DNA of 64,000 nucleotides from contig CAUYUJ010018571.1 of assembly GCA_963575745.1 (NCBI GenBank), positions 260,475 to 324,474 of the forward strand. Reading direction: 5' to 3'. The notes beneath the pieces were generated by a model. The model saw only the letters and a list, made by a program, of their open reading frames with translations. It ran no database searches and had not been told where the DNA came from. The position numbers were made by a program, and so were the translations under genes. How positions within the stretch are numbered: the stretch's first letter is position 1; every line of letters begins with the position of its first letter. The stretch comes from Prorocentrum cordatum. Taxonomy: Eukaryota; Sar; Dinophyceae; Prorocentrales; Prorocentraceae. Below are positions 54,706 through 64,000 of the stretch, one piece after another.

Positions 54706-55894
54706 AATCCATTCCTCAGTCTTTCCTCTCTTTCCAATATGATCCAGTGCGCGCTACTTGCACCAGACCGAATCATATCTCCTCCTTTCTCCTCACTGTG
54801 GCAGATCGGGCTAATGGATAAGGATGCGGCCAAGGATAGCGACGGGATGCTGAACCTCACGGCCGTTCGGCGCTGGCCGCCAGTCTGCCTGGCGAGCCGT
54901 CTCACGGTCAGTCGTCGCCACGAAGGAACGAGGGGGTCCCGAGGGAAGCCCAGGTCCCCCGTGGGGGCGCGAGATATTCGTGCTTCGTGTGCCGCGGTCT
55001 GAGTCAGATCGGCTGCCCTTTTCCAAGGGGCCGGCGTGAGGGCTCGAGCGCACGAAGATAGTCGCGCGTCGCGGGGCGCGAGTTGCGAAATTTGGTGACC
55101 CATGCAACGGATCCCAGGTCTTCATCCTCAGTCGTTTTGGCATGGCCCTGGGGCTCGCGGAGGGCGGCACAGCAACGGCAAGGAGCTTCCAGGGCTCACG
55201 TCCTTCACGCTGATCCTGCGCTCACCCCTCCCTGCCTGCTGGGGTTGGCGGGCCGCCCGACTGCGCTGCAGCGGCGGCAGCAGTGGCTCCACCGCCAGAA
55301 ACTGATAACATCCTTAAATATCCGATCTGCTTTGTTCAACTTGCCATTTGTTTGACAGATTTCGGTTTCTGGTGCCTGTTATTGGGTCCTGGCCTGATTG
55401 GAATCGGACTCGAACACTCTGTTTGGAGCCGCGCATTGACAGAAACACAGCGTCGCATGTCTGGGTCCGTCGCTTCGGAGCCATGCCCCAGAAACTTGAG
55501 GATCCCCCCCTCCCTCGGAGCGGTGGACATCATGGCATGTCCTCCTGCCCATGACGGCGGGATTGTGTCCACATCAGTCCCTCGCCCCCGGATCTGCGGC
55601 TGGCTCTCAACAGTGTATTTCGGGAGTAACCATTTCCTCGACTTATTCTGAATTCGGGGCCACGGCCCCCTTGCGCAGGCTGGTAACGACCTTTCGCCTC
55701 GGGGGGACGTCTCCGCCTTCCGCTCCGCTCCTCGGATCTCGGGCTGGACTCCAGCAGCTCTAGGTGTGGACGTCTTTCGCGGCGCAGCGGCCGGGGCGCA
55801 GTCGGATCCTCCCGAGGCCGAGCGGCGCAAGAAGGGCGCGGGCGCGCAGGCCGGCAGGCCGGTCCGCGCCGCGCCGCCCGCTTGCGCCCTGGAG
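54706..55894. other. No recognisable gene
   Basis: Mixed sequence before the third array-bearing element. Short frames on both strands, no domains. Confidence 0.4.
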
Positions 55895-56012
55895 TCAAGC
55901 AGTGGCGAAGCGTCCTGGCTCGCCTAGAGCCCTGCCAGGCACTGTTCTGAGAACCCTTTTTGTGGTTTCCACGGAATGTTCTTAGAACATTTCCGGCGGA
56001 GCCTGTCTTGTT

Positions 56013-57611
56013 CCCAACCATCCTGTGGTGTTGGGTCCTCGTTTTGAAGAGACGGTGCCCCGCGTCCCCGCCTCCTTCCTCCCTCCCTCCTCCCCCTCCT
56101 CCCCCTCCCACACCCATTCTGGCACACCCCTCACACGTTTCGTGGCCCCATAGGGAGCTCCACCGAAGGCCGCAGTGGCTGCGCTCGCATGCGGTTCCAC
56201 CCCCCATTCTGGCACACCCCTCACACGTTTCGTGGCCCCATAGGGAGCTCCACCGAAGGCCCCAGTGGCTGCGCTCGCATGCGGTTACACCCCCCATTTC
56301 GGCACACCCCTCACACGCTTCGTGGCTCCATAGGGAGCTCCACCGAAGGCCCCAGTGGCTGCGCTCGCATGCGATTCCACCCCCCATTCTGGCACACCCC
56401 TCACACGTTTCGTGGCCCCATAGGGAGCTCCACCGAAGGCCCCAGTGGCTGCGCCCGCATGCGGTTCCACCCCCCATTCTGGCACACCCCTCACACGTTT
56501 CGTGGCCCCATAGGGAGCTCCACCGAAGGCCCCAGTGGCTGCGCCCGCATGCGGTTCCACCCCCCATTCTGGCACACCCCTCACACGTTTCGTGGCCCCA
56601 TAGGGAGCTCCACCGAAGGCCCCAGTGGCTGCGCCCGCATGCGGTTCCACCCCCCATTCTGGCACACCCCTCACACGTTTCGTGGCCCCATAGGGAGCTC
56701 CACCGAAGGCCCCAGTGGCTGCGCCCGCATGCGGTTCCACCCCCCATTCTGGCACACCCCTCACACGTTCGTGGCCCCATAGGGAGCTCCACCGAAGGCC
56801 CCAGTGGCTGCGCCCGCATGCGGTTCCACCCCCCATTCTGGCACACCCCTCACACGTTTCGTGGCCCCATAGGGAGCTCCACCGAAGGCCCCAGTGGCTG
56901 CGCCCGCATGCGGTTCCACCCCCCATTCTGGCACACCCCTCACACGTTTCGTGGCCCCATAGGGAGCTCCACCGAAGGCCCCAGTGGCTGCGCTCGCATG
57001 CGGTTCCACCCCCCATTTCGGCACACCCCTCACACTCCACCGTCGCATGGCCACCATAGGAGCTCGCACCGGGGTCCCAGTCCACCGAAGGCCCCAGTGG
57101 CTGCGCTGGCATGCGGTTCCACACCCCATTCTGGCACACCCCTCGCACGTTTCGTGGCCCCATAGGGGGCTCCACCAAAGGTCCCAGTGGCACTGCCCGC
57201 TTGCGTCCGCCACCACCCAGCACAGCCCTTGTTCCCTGCGCTTCACCCACCCAGAACAGCGCTTCGTAGCCCTATAGGGAGCTCCACCAAAGGTCCCAGC
57301 GGCACCGCCCGCATGCGTCCGCCACCACCCTGCACAGCCCTTGCTCCCTGCCTGCGTTTCACCCACCCAGTACAGCGTTTCGTGGCCCCATAGGGAGCTC
57401 CACCGAAGGCCCCAGTGGCACCGCTCGCATGCGTCCGCCACCACGCAGCACAGCCCTTGCTGACCGCGTCTCACCCACCCAGAACAGCGTTTCGTGGCCC
57501 CATAGGGAGCTCCACCGAAGGTCCCAGTGGCACCGCCCGCATGCGTCCGCCACCACCCAGCACAATTGCGGCATTCACAACTGCATATGGTTGGGTCCTT
57601 CGCCAGGCTAA
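56013..57611 (+). mobile_element. Array-bearing element, copy 3 (inserted in a repeat)
   Basis: It starts CCCAACCATCCTGTGGTGTT, then GGGTCCTCGTTTTGAAGAGA and CGGTGCCCCGCG, then a CCTCC-rich tract (56070-56110), then a tandem array (56127-57560). It ends CATATGGTTGGGTCCTTCGC plus CAGGCTAA at 57611. CCCAAC (56013-56018) and GTTGGG (56030-56035) form a hairpin at the left end, and GTTGGGTCCT recurs near both ends. The empty site at 11856-11859 has four T; here two T lie before and four after, consistent with a TT duplication. No coding gene is visible, so movement would need enzymes supplied from elsewhere. Confidence 0.8.
56127..57560 (+). repeat. Tandem array, 90-bp unit, about 15 copies
   Basis: About eleven nearly identical 90-bp units (56127-57120) contain TTCTGGCACACCCCTCACAC, GTTTCGTGGCCCCATAGGGA, GCTCCACCGAAGGCCCCAGT, GGCTGCGCCCGCATGCGGTT and CCACCCCCCA. 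About four looser units of 90-115 bp follow (57120-57560), with CATGCGTCCGCCACCACCCA in place of the middle part. Because 90 is a multiple of three, frames up to 438 residues stay open on both strands; they are not genes. The high identity of the central units suggests recent expansion. Confidence 0.95.
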
Positions 57612-57728
57612 TTTTATCACATCGGGCTTATGCTCTAAGCACATAGCTTATGTTCTTAGAACACGTTTGGGTTCTGAGAAAATTCGTGGTAGGATTATAG
57701 GAATGCTGGCACGGTCGGTCCCTGCTCA

Positions 57729-58740
57729 ACGGGGTCGAAGCGCATCGGTCTTCGTATGTGTTTTCGGAGGCCTAGAGGTCGACACCAGCACCAGTATCGG
57801 CGGTGTGCCTTCACCGAGGGAAGATGACCCCGATCCCAGTGATGGTGGTAATATTCGGGCTTCCATGGCAGCCGGAAGATATCGAAATATAACCACCAGC
57901 ACCAAAATCCGCGGTCATTTTCTCCCGGTGGAGGCACCCCCTGTGTTCGTGTTGGTGTCCATCTCCAAGCCTCCAAGAGTTTCGCCCTTTCCGGGTCGGT
58001 GGGGGTCGGTCAGCTTCTTGGGTCCAGCAAGCGTTTGCATGGGGAATGGCGCAGGGGGCAGGAACCTGTGTCTAGGCGTCTTCGGGGCTCATCGGTCTTC
58101 CCCTGCGCGTGGCAATGCAGTGCAATGACGTCAATCCGTGAACTCCGAGTCGGGGGATTGGAAAAGGGGGGGGGGTCGAACAACGACATCTGCTGTGTGC
58201 AGTTGGTCTGGCTCCGTCGCGGGGCACGTTCTTTGGCAAAATTGAGTGATCGCTTCCTAGGTGGTCGCTTCCAGCTCCAGGAGGCCCCTGAAAAAACAGC
58301 TGCGTGAGCAGGTTCGCTGGCCCCCACCCCCTTCGATATCCTACCCTTTTGTCTCTTCCGACCCCTCGGGGCCTCCCGGGGGCGCCCTCGTCGCCGCGGC
58401 GGGACGGGCCGCGACGCCCGCCGATCCTGGACGAGGCTCCAGGATCGAGGGCCGAGGGGGCGAGGAGGTTCGACGAGATCTTTCGCCGTCCGCGTGCCTC
58501 GTGCGGGGAGGTCTGAAGGCGAGTGACCACGGCGCCAAGGCGAGAGAGCCCCGCTTCAATCCGTGCGACTGCTGGCTCCTTAGGAGTCGAGAGTGCGTGG
58601 CGCTCAGGCGAAGTTCCCATCAAACACTTGATCGGGCATTCCGCCCTCAACATGATGGGTGGCAGGAGGCTGGCTCGCAGTGGTTTCCCCTTATGAGGAG
58701 ATAGTTGTAATTGTTTGTCATTTTGGCCAATTTTGAACAC
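57729..58740. other. No gene confirmed
   Basis: Mixed sequence. A 222-residue minus-strand frame (58072-58740) and a 237-residue plus-strand frame (57415-58128) overlap at their ends. Neither has a recognisable domain. Confidence 0.3.
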
Positions 58741-58824
58741 AACGTGTGATTGTGTTCGCGTTCAAGCGTGATTATACGACGTCTGGTTGCCGAGTTCACG
58801 GATTTAGTCTTCGTATTGCGCTAG

Positions 58825-59037
58825 CAATGGAAACCGTTATTGTTTGTGGTATTTATTGCGGGGTTTGCTACCCACGAGTCGCAGGAGCTCGCCCAAGTGA
58901 ACGGGACATTGGCGCCCTACCAAAGCAGGAATGTTATGAATCCGCCTGGCGAGTCCATCGACAAGAAAGCGTCGGCTTTACATTATTTCGACCATCGATT
59001 CGCCAAGGCGCATGCGACGTACTATGCCAACCAGTAA
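58825..59037 (+). CDS. Short coding-like frame, unidentified
   Basis: About 70 codons follow a TAG at 58822-58824 and end TAA at 59035-59037. The translation starts with a hydrophobic stretch (LLFVVFIAGFA), which could be a signal peptide, then reads ESQELAQVNGTLAPYQSRNV and HYFDHRFAKAHATYYANQ. There is no ATG at the start, so it would have to be an exon. Natural residue use is the only support, and no family is recognised. Confidence 0.2.
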   Translation, partial: QWKPLLFVVFIAGFATHESQELAQVNGTLAPYQSRNVMNPPGESIDKKASALHYFDHRFAKAHATYYANQ

Positions 59038-60450
59038 TGTTCTTTAATGGTAAAGGGTGTGTCAAGCTTCGGCTGCACTCGCGGCCAGCGGTCTGCCCAT
59101 GTCGAAGCCGTGGCTCGCAGATGCTAACAGGCAGGAGCGGAAATTGTCGAGGTCGGCTTTGCGGTTGCGACCAGGGCCGAACGAAGCAAACAGCCAGTAC
59201 TTCGGCAGGACGTCCCAACGTCTGAGGGAGGAGCCACGAGTGCGGCATTCCATCCTTGCCGAAGAGGGTGCTGGAAGCCTTGCATAATGCTTAATCATTT
59301 TTGTTCGTTAAATTCCCTTTCTTGCCGCCAGCCTTGGTGACAGGGCGCACACATGTTTGCTGCTTGCCAGGACGGGGCCTAGAGACAACGAGTGGATGAA
59401 AGTGCGGTGCAACTGCCCGCATTCGCGCGCCCCCCGATCAAGTGAAGAAATCAAGCTTGAACATCACAGCACTTCGATAAAGCGTTTTGTCCGTTTCGGG
59501 TTAACGTTTCGCCTCCATGCGGGCCTCTTCCGAGCCCAACTGACTACTGACGATGGGCATGTAAGAGGGTATGGCAGCATTGCCGCAGCATGTGCGCAAG
59601 GAATCATAATGGAACAAGTCATGGGAAGCATTGCCCCAGCACGTGCCCCAACGCGTGCGTTTCCTTGTCTCTGGCGCCCCCCGCCTCTTGGCCGGAGGAG
59701 CAACGCCGAGGAAACGCAGTTGCTCTGCAGCTGGAGCAGGTTGACGTTTGCCGAGAGCTCCGGCGCGACCTCTCAGGCCCAGCCCTGAGGGGGGGAGGGG
59801 ACCAGAGCAGCTCGGGTTGGACGAGATGGGGGACTGGCACGGGGGGGGGGGGGGACGGGGCGAAATGTGTTGCATGCCGCAGGTTTCGGCTCCGCCGCCT
59901 GTCACTTTCCCTCGATACTTGGGCGCCTCCATCGTCGGGAGGCGCCTGGGCAATCAGCCACGTGCGCCGTTTCGGTACCCCCCCTTTTGCTGTCCCACCC
60001 ATTGCCCGAGTCGAGGCACGCAGACCAGTAATGAGGGAGGGGTCCTGCAGCAGAGGGGGTCTTTGAGGTTTTTGTTTCGATTGCGGGCTTACGGGGCTCT
60101 TCCCGGCACCCAAGGCCGTCAAGGAACGACTCGGGCGAGATGAAACGCAACATTTCCCCAGGGAAAGCCTCGGGGACCAGGACCCGTGTTTGCCAGGGCC
60201 CTGCTTCATGCCCCCGGGCATAAGGGCCAAGATACTGATACGAGGACGAGGGCGAGGGGCAGGAGGACGATGGGCAATGAGGAATGGGGGGGGCGAGGAG
60301 GACAAGGGGATGGGAAGGGAGTGGGGCGGCGAGAACGAGGACGCGAGCATGTGGCGGGCGCTCCTCTGCCCGAGGACACCTGTAGGACGAGGACGAGGGA
60401 GGGGAGTGACCAGAGGGTCGGGGCAGACGGAAGGGTGTGGGGCGGGAAAG
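59038..60450. other. No recognisable gene
   Basis: Overlapping frames on both strands without domains. A G-run lies at 59842-59853, and AGGACGAGGGCGAGGGG-type words at 60240-60270. Confidence 0.4.
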
Positions 60451-60454
60451 GGTG

Positions 60455-60770
60455 TTTGCGTGTGTGTGTGTGTGTGTGTGTACGTGTGTACGTGTGTACG
60501 TGTGTGTACGTGTGTCTGTGTGTGTGTGTCTTTCTGTGAGAGAGACAGAGAGAGAGAGAGAGAGCGAAAATTGTTGCGCGGAATGTTCGTGTGTGTGTGT
60601 GTGTGTGTGTGTGCGTGTGTGCGTGTGTGTGCGTGTGCGTGTGTGCGTGTGCGTGTGCGAGCGTGCGTTTGTGTGCGTTTGTGCGTAAGTGTGTAAGTGT
60701 GTGTATTTGTGTGCGTGTGTGTAAGTGTTGAAGTGTGTAAGTGTGTGTGTGTGTGTCGTTGCCGCTTACG
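60455..60770. repeat. GT-rich microsatellite
   Basis: TGTGTGTGTG runs with TACG, CG and AAG interruptions in three blocks (60457-60530, 60588-60700, 60715-60760) and a GAGAGA run at 60540-60565. A further pure TG run is at 61050-61082. Confidence 0.95.
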
Positions 60771-61048
60771 CCTCCAGGTCGTCCCATGGCCTCCAAGTCG
60801 TCCATTCTGCTATTGCGCTCCCCCCGCCTTCCAGTACCCGTTGGCTTCTGTCACCGCCCACCCCAGCGTAGCTCGTCTATCCTCTGTCCCCCCCGCCATC
60901 CGCGCCTGGATGATTATGTCTGCCTGGTGCTGCGCGGCCTTAAGTGGTCATAGAGGCATTGAAGGCTCGGTCATTGAGGCATTGCGCGCGCACGTGCTGT
61001 TTTCAACCTTCCACGCCTGGACGCTGCGCGCATTTCCGCGACGCCAAA

Positions 61049-61085
<37 letters not shown>

Positions 61086-61204
61086 GAGGTGTGCGAAACT
61101 TGCTCTGAACATGGCCGCCTTCCTGCGCCGGAAAGGCGAGCTGCTTTCGGCTGATCCGCTGTCCACTCACCTTTGGGAAGGTGCGCTAGTGGATCTCCCT
61201 GAAT
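60771..61204. other. No recognisable gene
   Basis: About 430 bp of mixed sequence, interrupted by the TG run at 61050-61082. Nothing identifiable. Confidence 0.4.
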
Positions 61205-61385
61205 ACACGAAAGGGGGGGGTGCAGAACCCCCCCTCCTCTCGCCACTTTCCAAAGGGGGGGGGGAGGTTCCAGAACCCCCCCCCCTCCCCCCCCCCCCCC
61301 TTGGCGCTGGAAAGGGGGGGGAGTCGGACCCCCCCCCCTCCCCCCCTTTGCGCCGGAAAGGGAGCCGGGGAGGGGGGGCCTCTCT
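61205..61385. repeat. Alternating poly-G and poly-C blocks
   Basis: G-runs and C-runs of 7-11 bases alternate with short spacers such as AACCCCCCC and TTTCCAAAGGGG. Neighbouring blocks are complementary and could form hairpins. Similar blocks are at 62810-63025. Confidence 0.85.
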
Positions 61386-61434
61386 CGCTTCTCCTTTCTG
61401 CGCCGGAGAAGGTGTGTAAAGACTACGGAGTTGG

Positions 61435-62690
61435 GAGTAGGAAGTGGTGAGTAGTGAGTAGTGAGTTAGTACGTAGTGAGTAGTGAGTAGTGGGTAGTGA
61501 GCGGCGAGTAGGAAGTAGGGAGGAGGGGGCGGGGAGTATGTATTGATAAGTGAGTAGTGAGTGGCAAGTAGTGAGTAGTTAGTAGCGAGTAGCGAGTAGT
61601 GAGTATTGAGTAGGGAAAAGAGAATAATGAATAGTGGGTAGTGAGTAGTGGGTAGCGAGTAGTGGGTGGCGAGTAGTGATTAGTAAGTGGTGAGTACTGG
61701 GCAGTGCGTAGTGCGTAGTGAGTAGTGAGTAGTGAGCATTGCGTAGTGACTAGTGAGTGGTGAGTAGTCAGTAGTGAGTAGAGAGTAGCGAGTAGCGTGT
61801 AGCGAGTAGTGGGTAATGAGTAGTGCGTAGTGCGTAGTGTGTATTGAGTAGTGAGTAGTGATGAATAGAGAGTAGTGGGTAGTGGCAGTGGGTAGTGAGT
61901 AGCGAGTACGGAGTAGCGAGTAGTGAGTCGTAGTGAGGAGCGAGTAGGGCGTAGTGAATAGTGAGTAGAGAGTAGTGAGTAGTGAGTAGTGGGTAGTGAG
62001 TAGTGAGTAACGAGTAGGGAGTAGCGAGTAGTGAGTAGGGAGTAGGCAGTAGGGAGTAGTGAGCAGCGAGTAGTAAAAAGTGGGTAGCGAATAGTGGGTA
62101 GTGAGTAGCGATTAGTGAGTAGTGAGTAGTGGGTAGTGACTAGTGGCTAATGACTATGACTAGTGACTAGAGACTATGTAGTGACTAGTGAGTAGCGAGT
62201 AGTGAGTAGTGAGTAGTGAGTAGTGCGTAGCGGGGATTGAGTAGTGTGTATTGAGTAGCGAATATGGGAGTAGAGCGTAGTGAGTAGTGAATATTGTGTA
62301 GTCCGTAGTGTGTAGGGAGTAGGGAGTAGCGAGTAGCGAATAGTGGGTAGTGAGTAGTGATTTGTGGACAATGAGTAGTGAGTAATGAGAAGTGAGTGGT
62401 GGATAGTGGGTAGTGGGTAATGATTAGTGATTAGTGGGCTGTGAGTAGGGAGTAGTGGGTAGTGCTTAGTGAGTACTGAGTATTGAGTAGTGGGTAGTCA
62501 GGAGTGATTAGTGAATACTGAGTAGGGAGGAGGGAGTAGTGAGTAGGGGGTAGTGAGTAGCGAGTAGTGGGTGGTGGGTAGTGAGTAGTGGATAGTGAGT
62601 AGTGAGTCGTGAGTAGTGAGTAGGGGGTAGTGAGAAGTGAGTAGCGAATAGCGGGTAGTCATAGTGAGGGTAGTGAGTACTGAATAGTGA
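61435..62690 (+). repeat. Heptanucleotide repeat, GTAGTGA consensus
   Basis: About 1.25 kb of degenerate GTAGTGA/GTAGTGG/GTAGCGA units in a 7-bp frame. The plus strand is almost free of C. The unit differs from the TTTAGGG telomere repeat expected in many dinoflagellates, so this is an interstitial satellite, not a telomere. Confidence 0.95.
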
Positions 62691-62754
62691 ATAGTCCTTG
62701 GGGCTGGGGTTAGTGGTTGGGCTTAGGATTCGGGTTTTGTGTTAGTGTGAGGAC

Positions 62755-63030
62755 GGGGGGTAGGGGTGGCGGGGGTCGGGTTCCAGAGTCAGAGGGCGGC
62801 GTGGCGAAAGGGGGGGAAGGGGGGGGGGGTGCGGCCAAACGGGGGGAGGGGGGGTTCGGAACCCCCACACCCCCTTTTGAAAGGGGGGGGAGGGGTTGTT
62901 CCCCGACGACGGATGGAGGAAAGGGGGGGGGGGTCCCCGACGACGGATCGGGGAAGGGGGGAGGGGGGGGGTTCCCCACGACGGCTCGGGGAAAGGAGGG
63001 GGGGGTTCCCCCCCCCCCCCTTGGGGTTAT
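62755..63030. repeat. G-rich and C-rich block region
   Basis: Runs of G (7-9 bases) occur within AAAGGGGGGGG and GGTTCCCCGACGACGG words; the latter (CCCCGACGACGGATCGGGGA) recurs two or three times. Confidence 0.8.
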
Positions 63031-64000
63031 CCAGCGGCGCGCCCTCCACCTTGGGTATCCCCCTGTTTGCCCACTCCAAAAAGAAATGGGGACGGAGGGG
63101 GAGAATCGTGGACATTGTCAGACGGCTCTGCTCTGCAATCTCTTCGATGGATTACGATGGGTTTTCACCTGGGCTTCGGAAGTGGCCTACGGGCTCAGTC
63201 TTTGTCATTTTGAGATGCTGGATGTTGGATGGTTGCGCGTTTTTTTGTTGAAGTTTTTATTGTTGCCTTTGATGCCCCCGAAGGTTCTCAAATGCTTGTG
63301 GCGTGTAGATGTTTTCGGAGGAGAGGAGCGAGGACGAAGAAGAGCGTGTGGTCAAATGTTCCTGGGTGGAGGAGAAGGTTTAGGTTGATGATGCCGAGGA
63401 GGATGACACCGAAAAGTACGACGAGGAAAACAAGCTTTTATACTCATCGTTATATCCATCCTCACGGGTTCCCCGTATTCTTCATTTCTTCCCTTCTCTC
63501 GTGCTTGCACGCTAGAAGTGTTGTCGAGGGTTGCCTTTGGAGATCGTTGATCCTCCTCCTCGTCCGCCTCCTCCTCCTCATTCTCTTCATCATGAACCTG
63601 ATTCATCCTCCTCCAGCGGCTGCTCCTCATCTTCCTCCCTCTCCCTTTGCCCGTCCCAGCGTTCACTTGTTCTACATGAGTGGGAGGCCGAAGCTACTCC
63701 TCCTCCCTCCCCCCGTTTCCGCATCTCCCCTCTCCATTTTCCTCTATCCTCCCCCGACATCCGTTTCATTTCTCTTCTTCCTTTTTTCCTTCCCTCTTCC
63801 GCTTCCTGCCTACCCCTGCCCATCCCTCCAGCCCTGGCGGCCGCCCACATTTGGAACGGATGGCCATTGTGACAGGCGAGCGAGGAGATCCGAGGCAAAA
63901 TTCTACAGTAAGCGGCCGCCCGCTCGGCATCCGCAGCTAGACCTGGGCCTTGGCCTGGCCTGGCTTCGAACCCCTCCCCTTCCCTCTCCTCATTCTTCTC
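63031..64000. other. No recognisable gene
   Basis: Mixed sequence, then pyrimidine-rich DNA with CTCCTCCTCGTCC words (63550-63830). Frames on both strands have no domain. The window ends within this region. Confidence 0.4.

Larger units (their letters stand above)
55895..57728 (+). repeat. Dispersed repeat, interrupted copy (filled site)
   Basis: The left part (55895-56012: TCAAGCAGTGGCGAAGCGTC to GCCTGTCTTGTT) and right part (57612-57728: TTTTATCACATCGGGCTTAT to ACGGTCGGTCCCTGCTCAA) together match the continuous copy at 11742-11974. The array-bearing element fills the gap. GTTCTNAGAAC near-palindromes are present on both sides. Confidence 0.85.

Noticed and set aside
55530-57250. Frames of 438, 401 and 321 residues on both strands
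   Set aside because: They follow the 90-bp array, whose length is a multiple of three, so any stop-free frame stays open. The same regular repeats appear on both strands.
56013-57611. Introner (intron-generating element)
   Set aside because: The ends are CCCAA and GCTAA, without a GT/GC/GA donor or AG acceptor at the edges, and the host repeat is not coding.
61435-62690. Telomere
   Set aside because: The unit GTAGTGA is not the TTTAGGG type, is degenerate and lies inside a larger sequence.

Overview
This window looks like nuclear DNA from a dinoflagellate. The best evidence is two copies of the dinoflagellate spliced-leader motif (positions 147-168 and 35724-35745), which is trans-spliced onto mRNAs in this group and re-enters the genome when mRNA is retroposed. 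The other signs agree: GC-rich sequence, very low gene density, many tandem repeats of widely different unit size, and a decayed retroelement coding for a reverse transcriptase and an RNase H of a kind common in dinoflagellates. No intact conserved cellular gene is recognisable. Most long open frames are repeat-driven or GC-driven and are not genes.

Layout. 0-5 kb: a spliced-leader-tagged, frameshifted retropseudogene (147-1821), then GC-rich sequence with short repeats. 6.9-14 kb: two copies of a tandem-array-bearing element (6892-8668 minus, 13136-14008 plus), a separate array of about 155-bp units (9485-10655), and a 233-bp dispersed repeat (11742-11974). 14-24 kb: microsatellites, a GGGCCTCTTGGGG-type minisatellite in both orientations, a 237-bp tandem duplication and diverged arrays related to the element repeats. 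25-27 kb: an AT-rich 248-bp tandem repeat with palindromes, then a CGACCCACC repeat. 30.5-32.4 kb: 1.9 kb of GTG-rich, strand-asymmetric repeat. 33.7 kb: a TA-flanked foldback element. 35.2-36.1 kb: a TAGCA satellite containing the second spliced-leader relic. 40.3-43.7 kb: the retroelement pseudogene, followed by two tandem repeats. 47-51.6 kb: unidentified coding-like frames on the minus strand and a second TA-flanked MITE-like element. 55.9-57.7 kb: the third array-bearing element, sitting inside a second copy of the 233-bp repeat. 60.4-63 kb: GT, poly-G/C and heptanucleotide repeats.

The most interesting system is the array-bearing element. Three copies share a left end (starting CCCAA, with a hairpin and GTTGGGTCCTCGTTTTGAAG), a pyrimidine-rich tract, an internal tandem array of 77- or 90-bp units, and a right end (TTGGGTCCTTCGCCAGGCTAA). 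The copy at 56013-57611 interrupts a dispersed repeat whose uninterrupted relative is at 11742-11974. Comparing the two gives a filled/empty pair that defines the element ends and suggests a TT target duplication. This indicates that whole arrays, ends included, have moved as units. No transposase is visible in the element.
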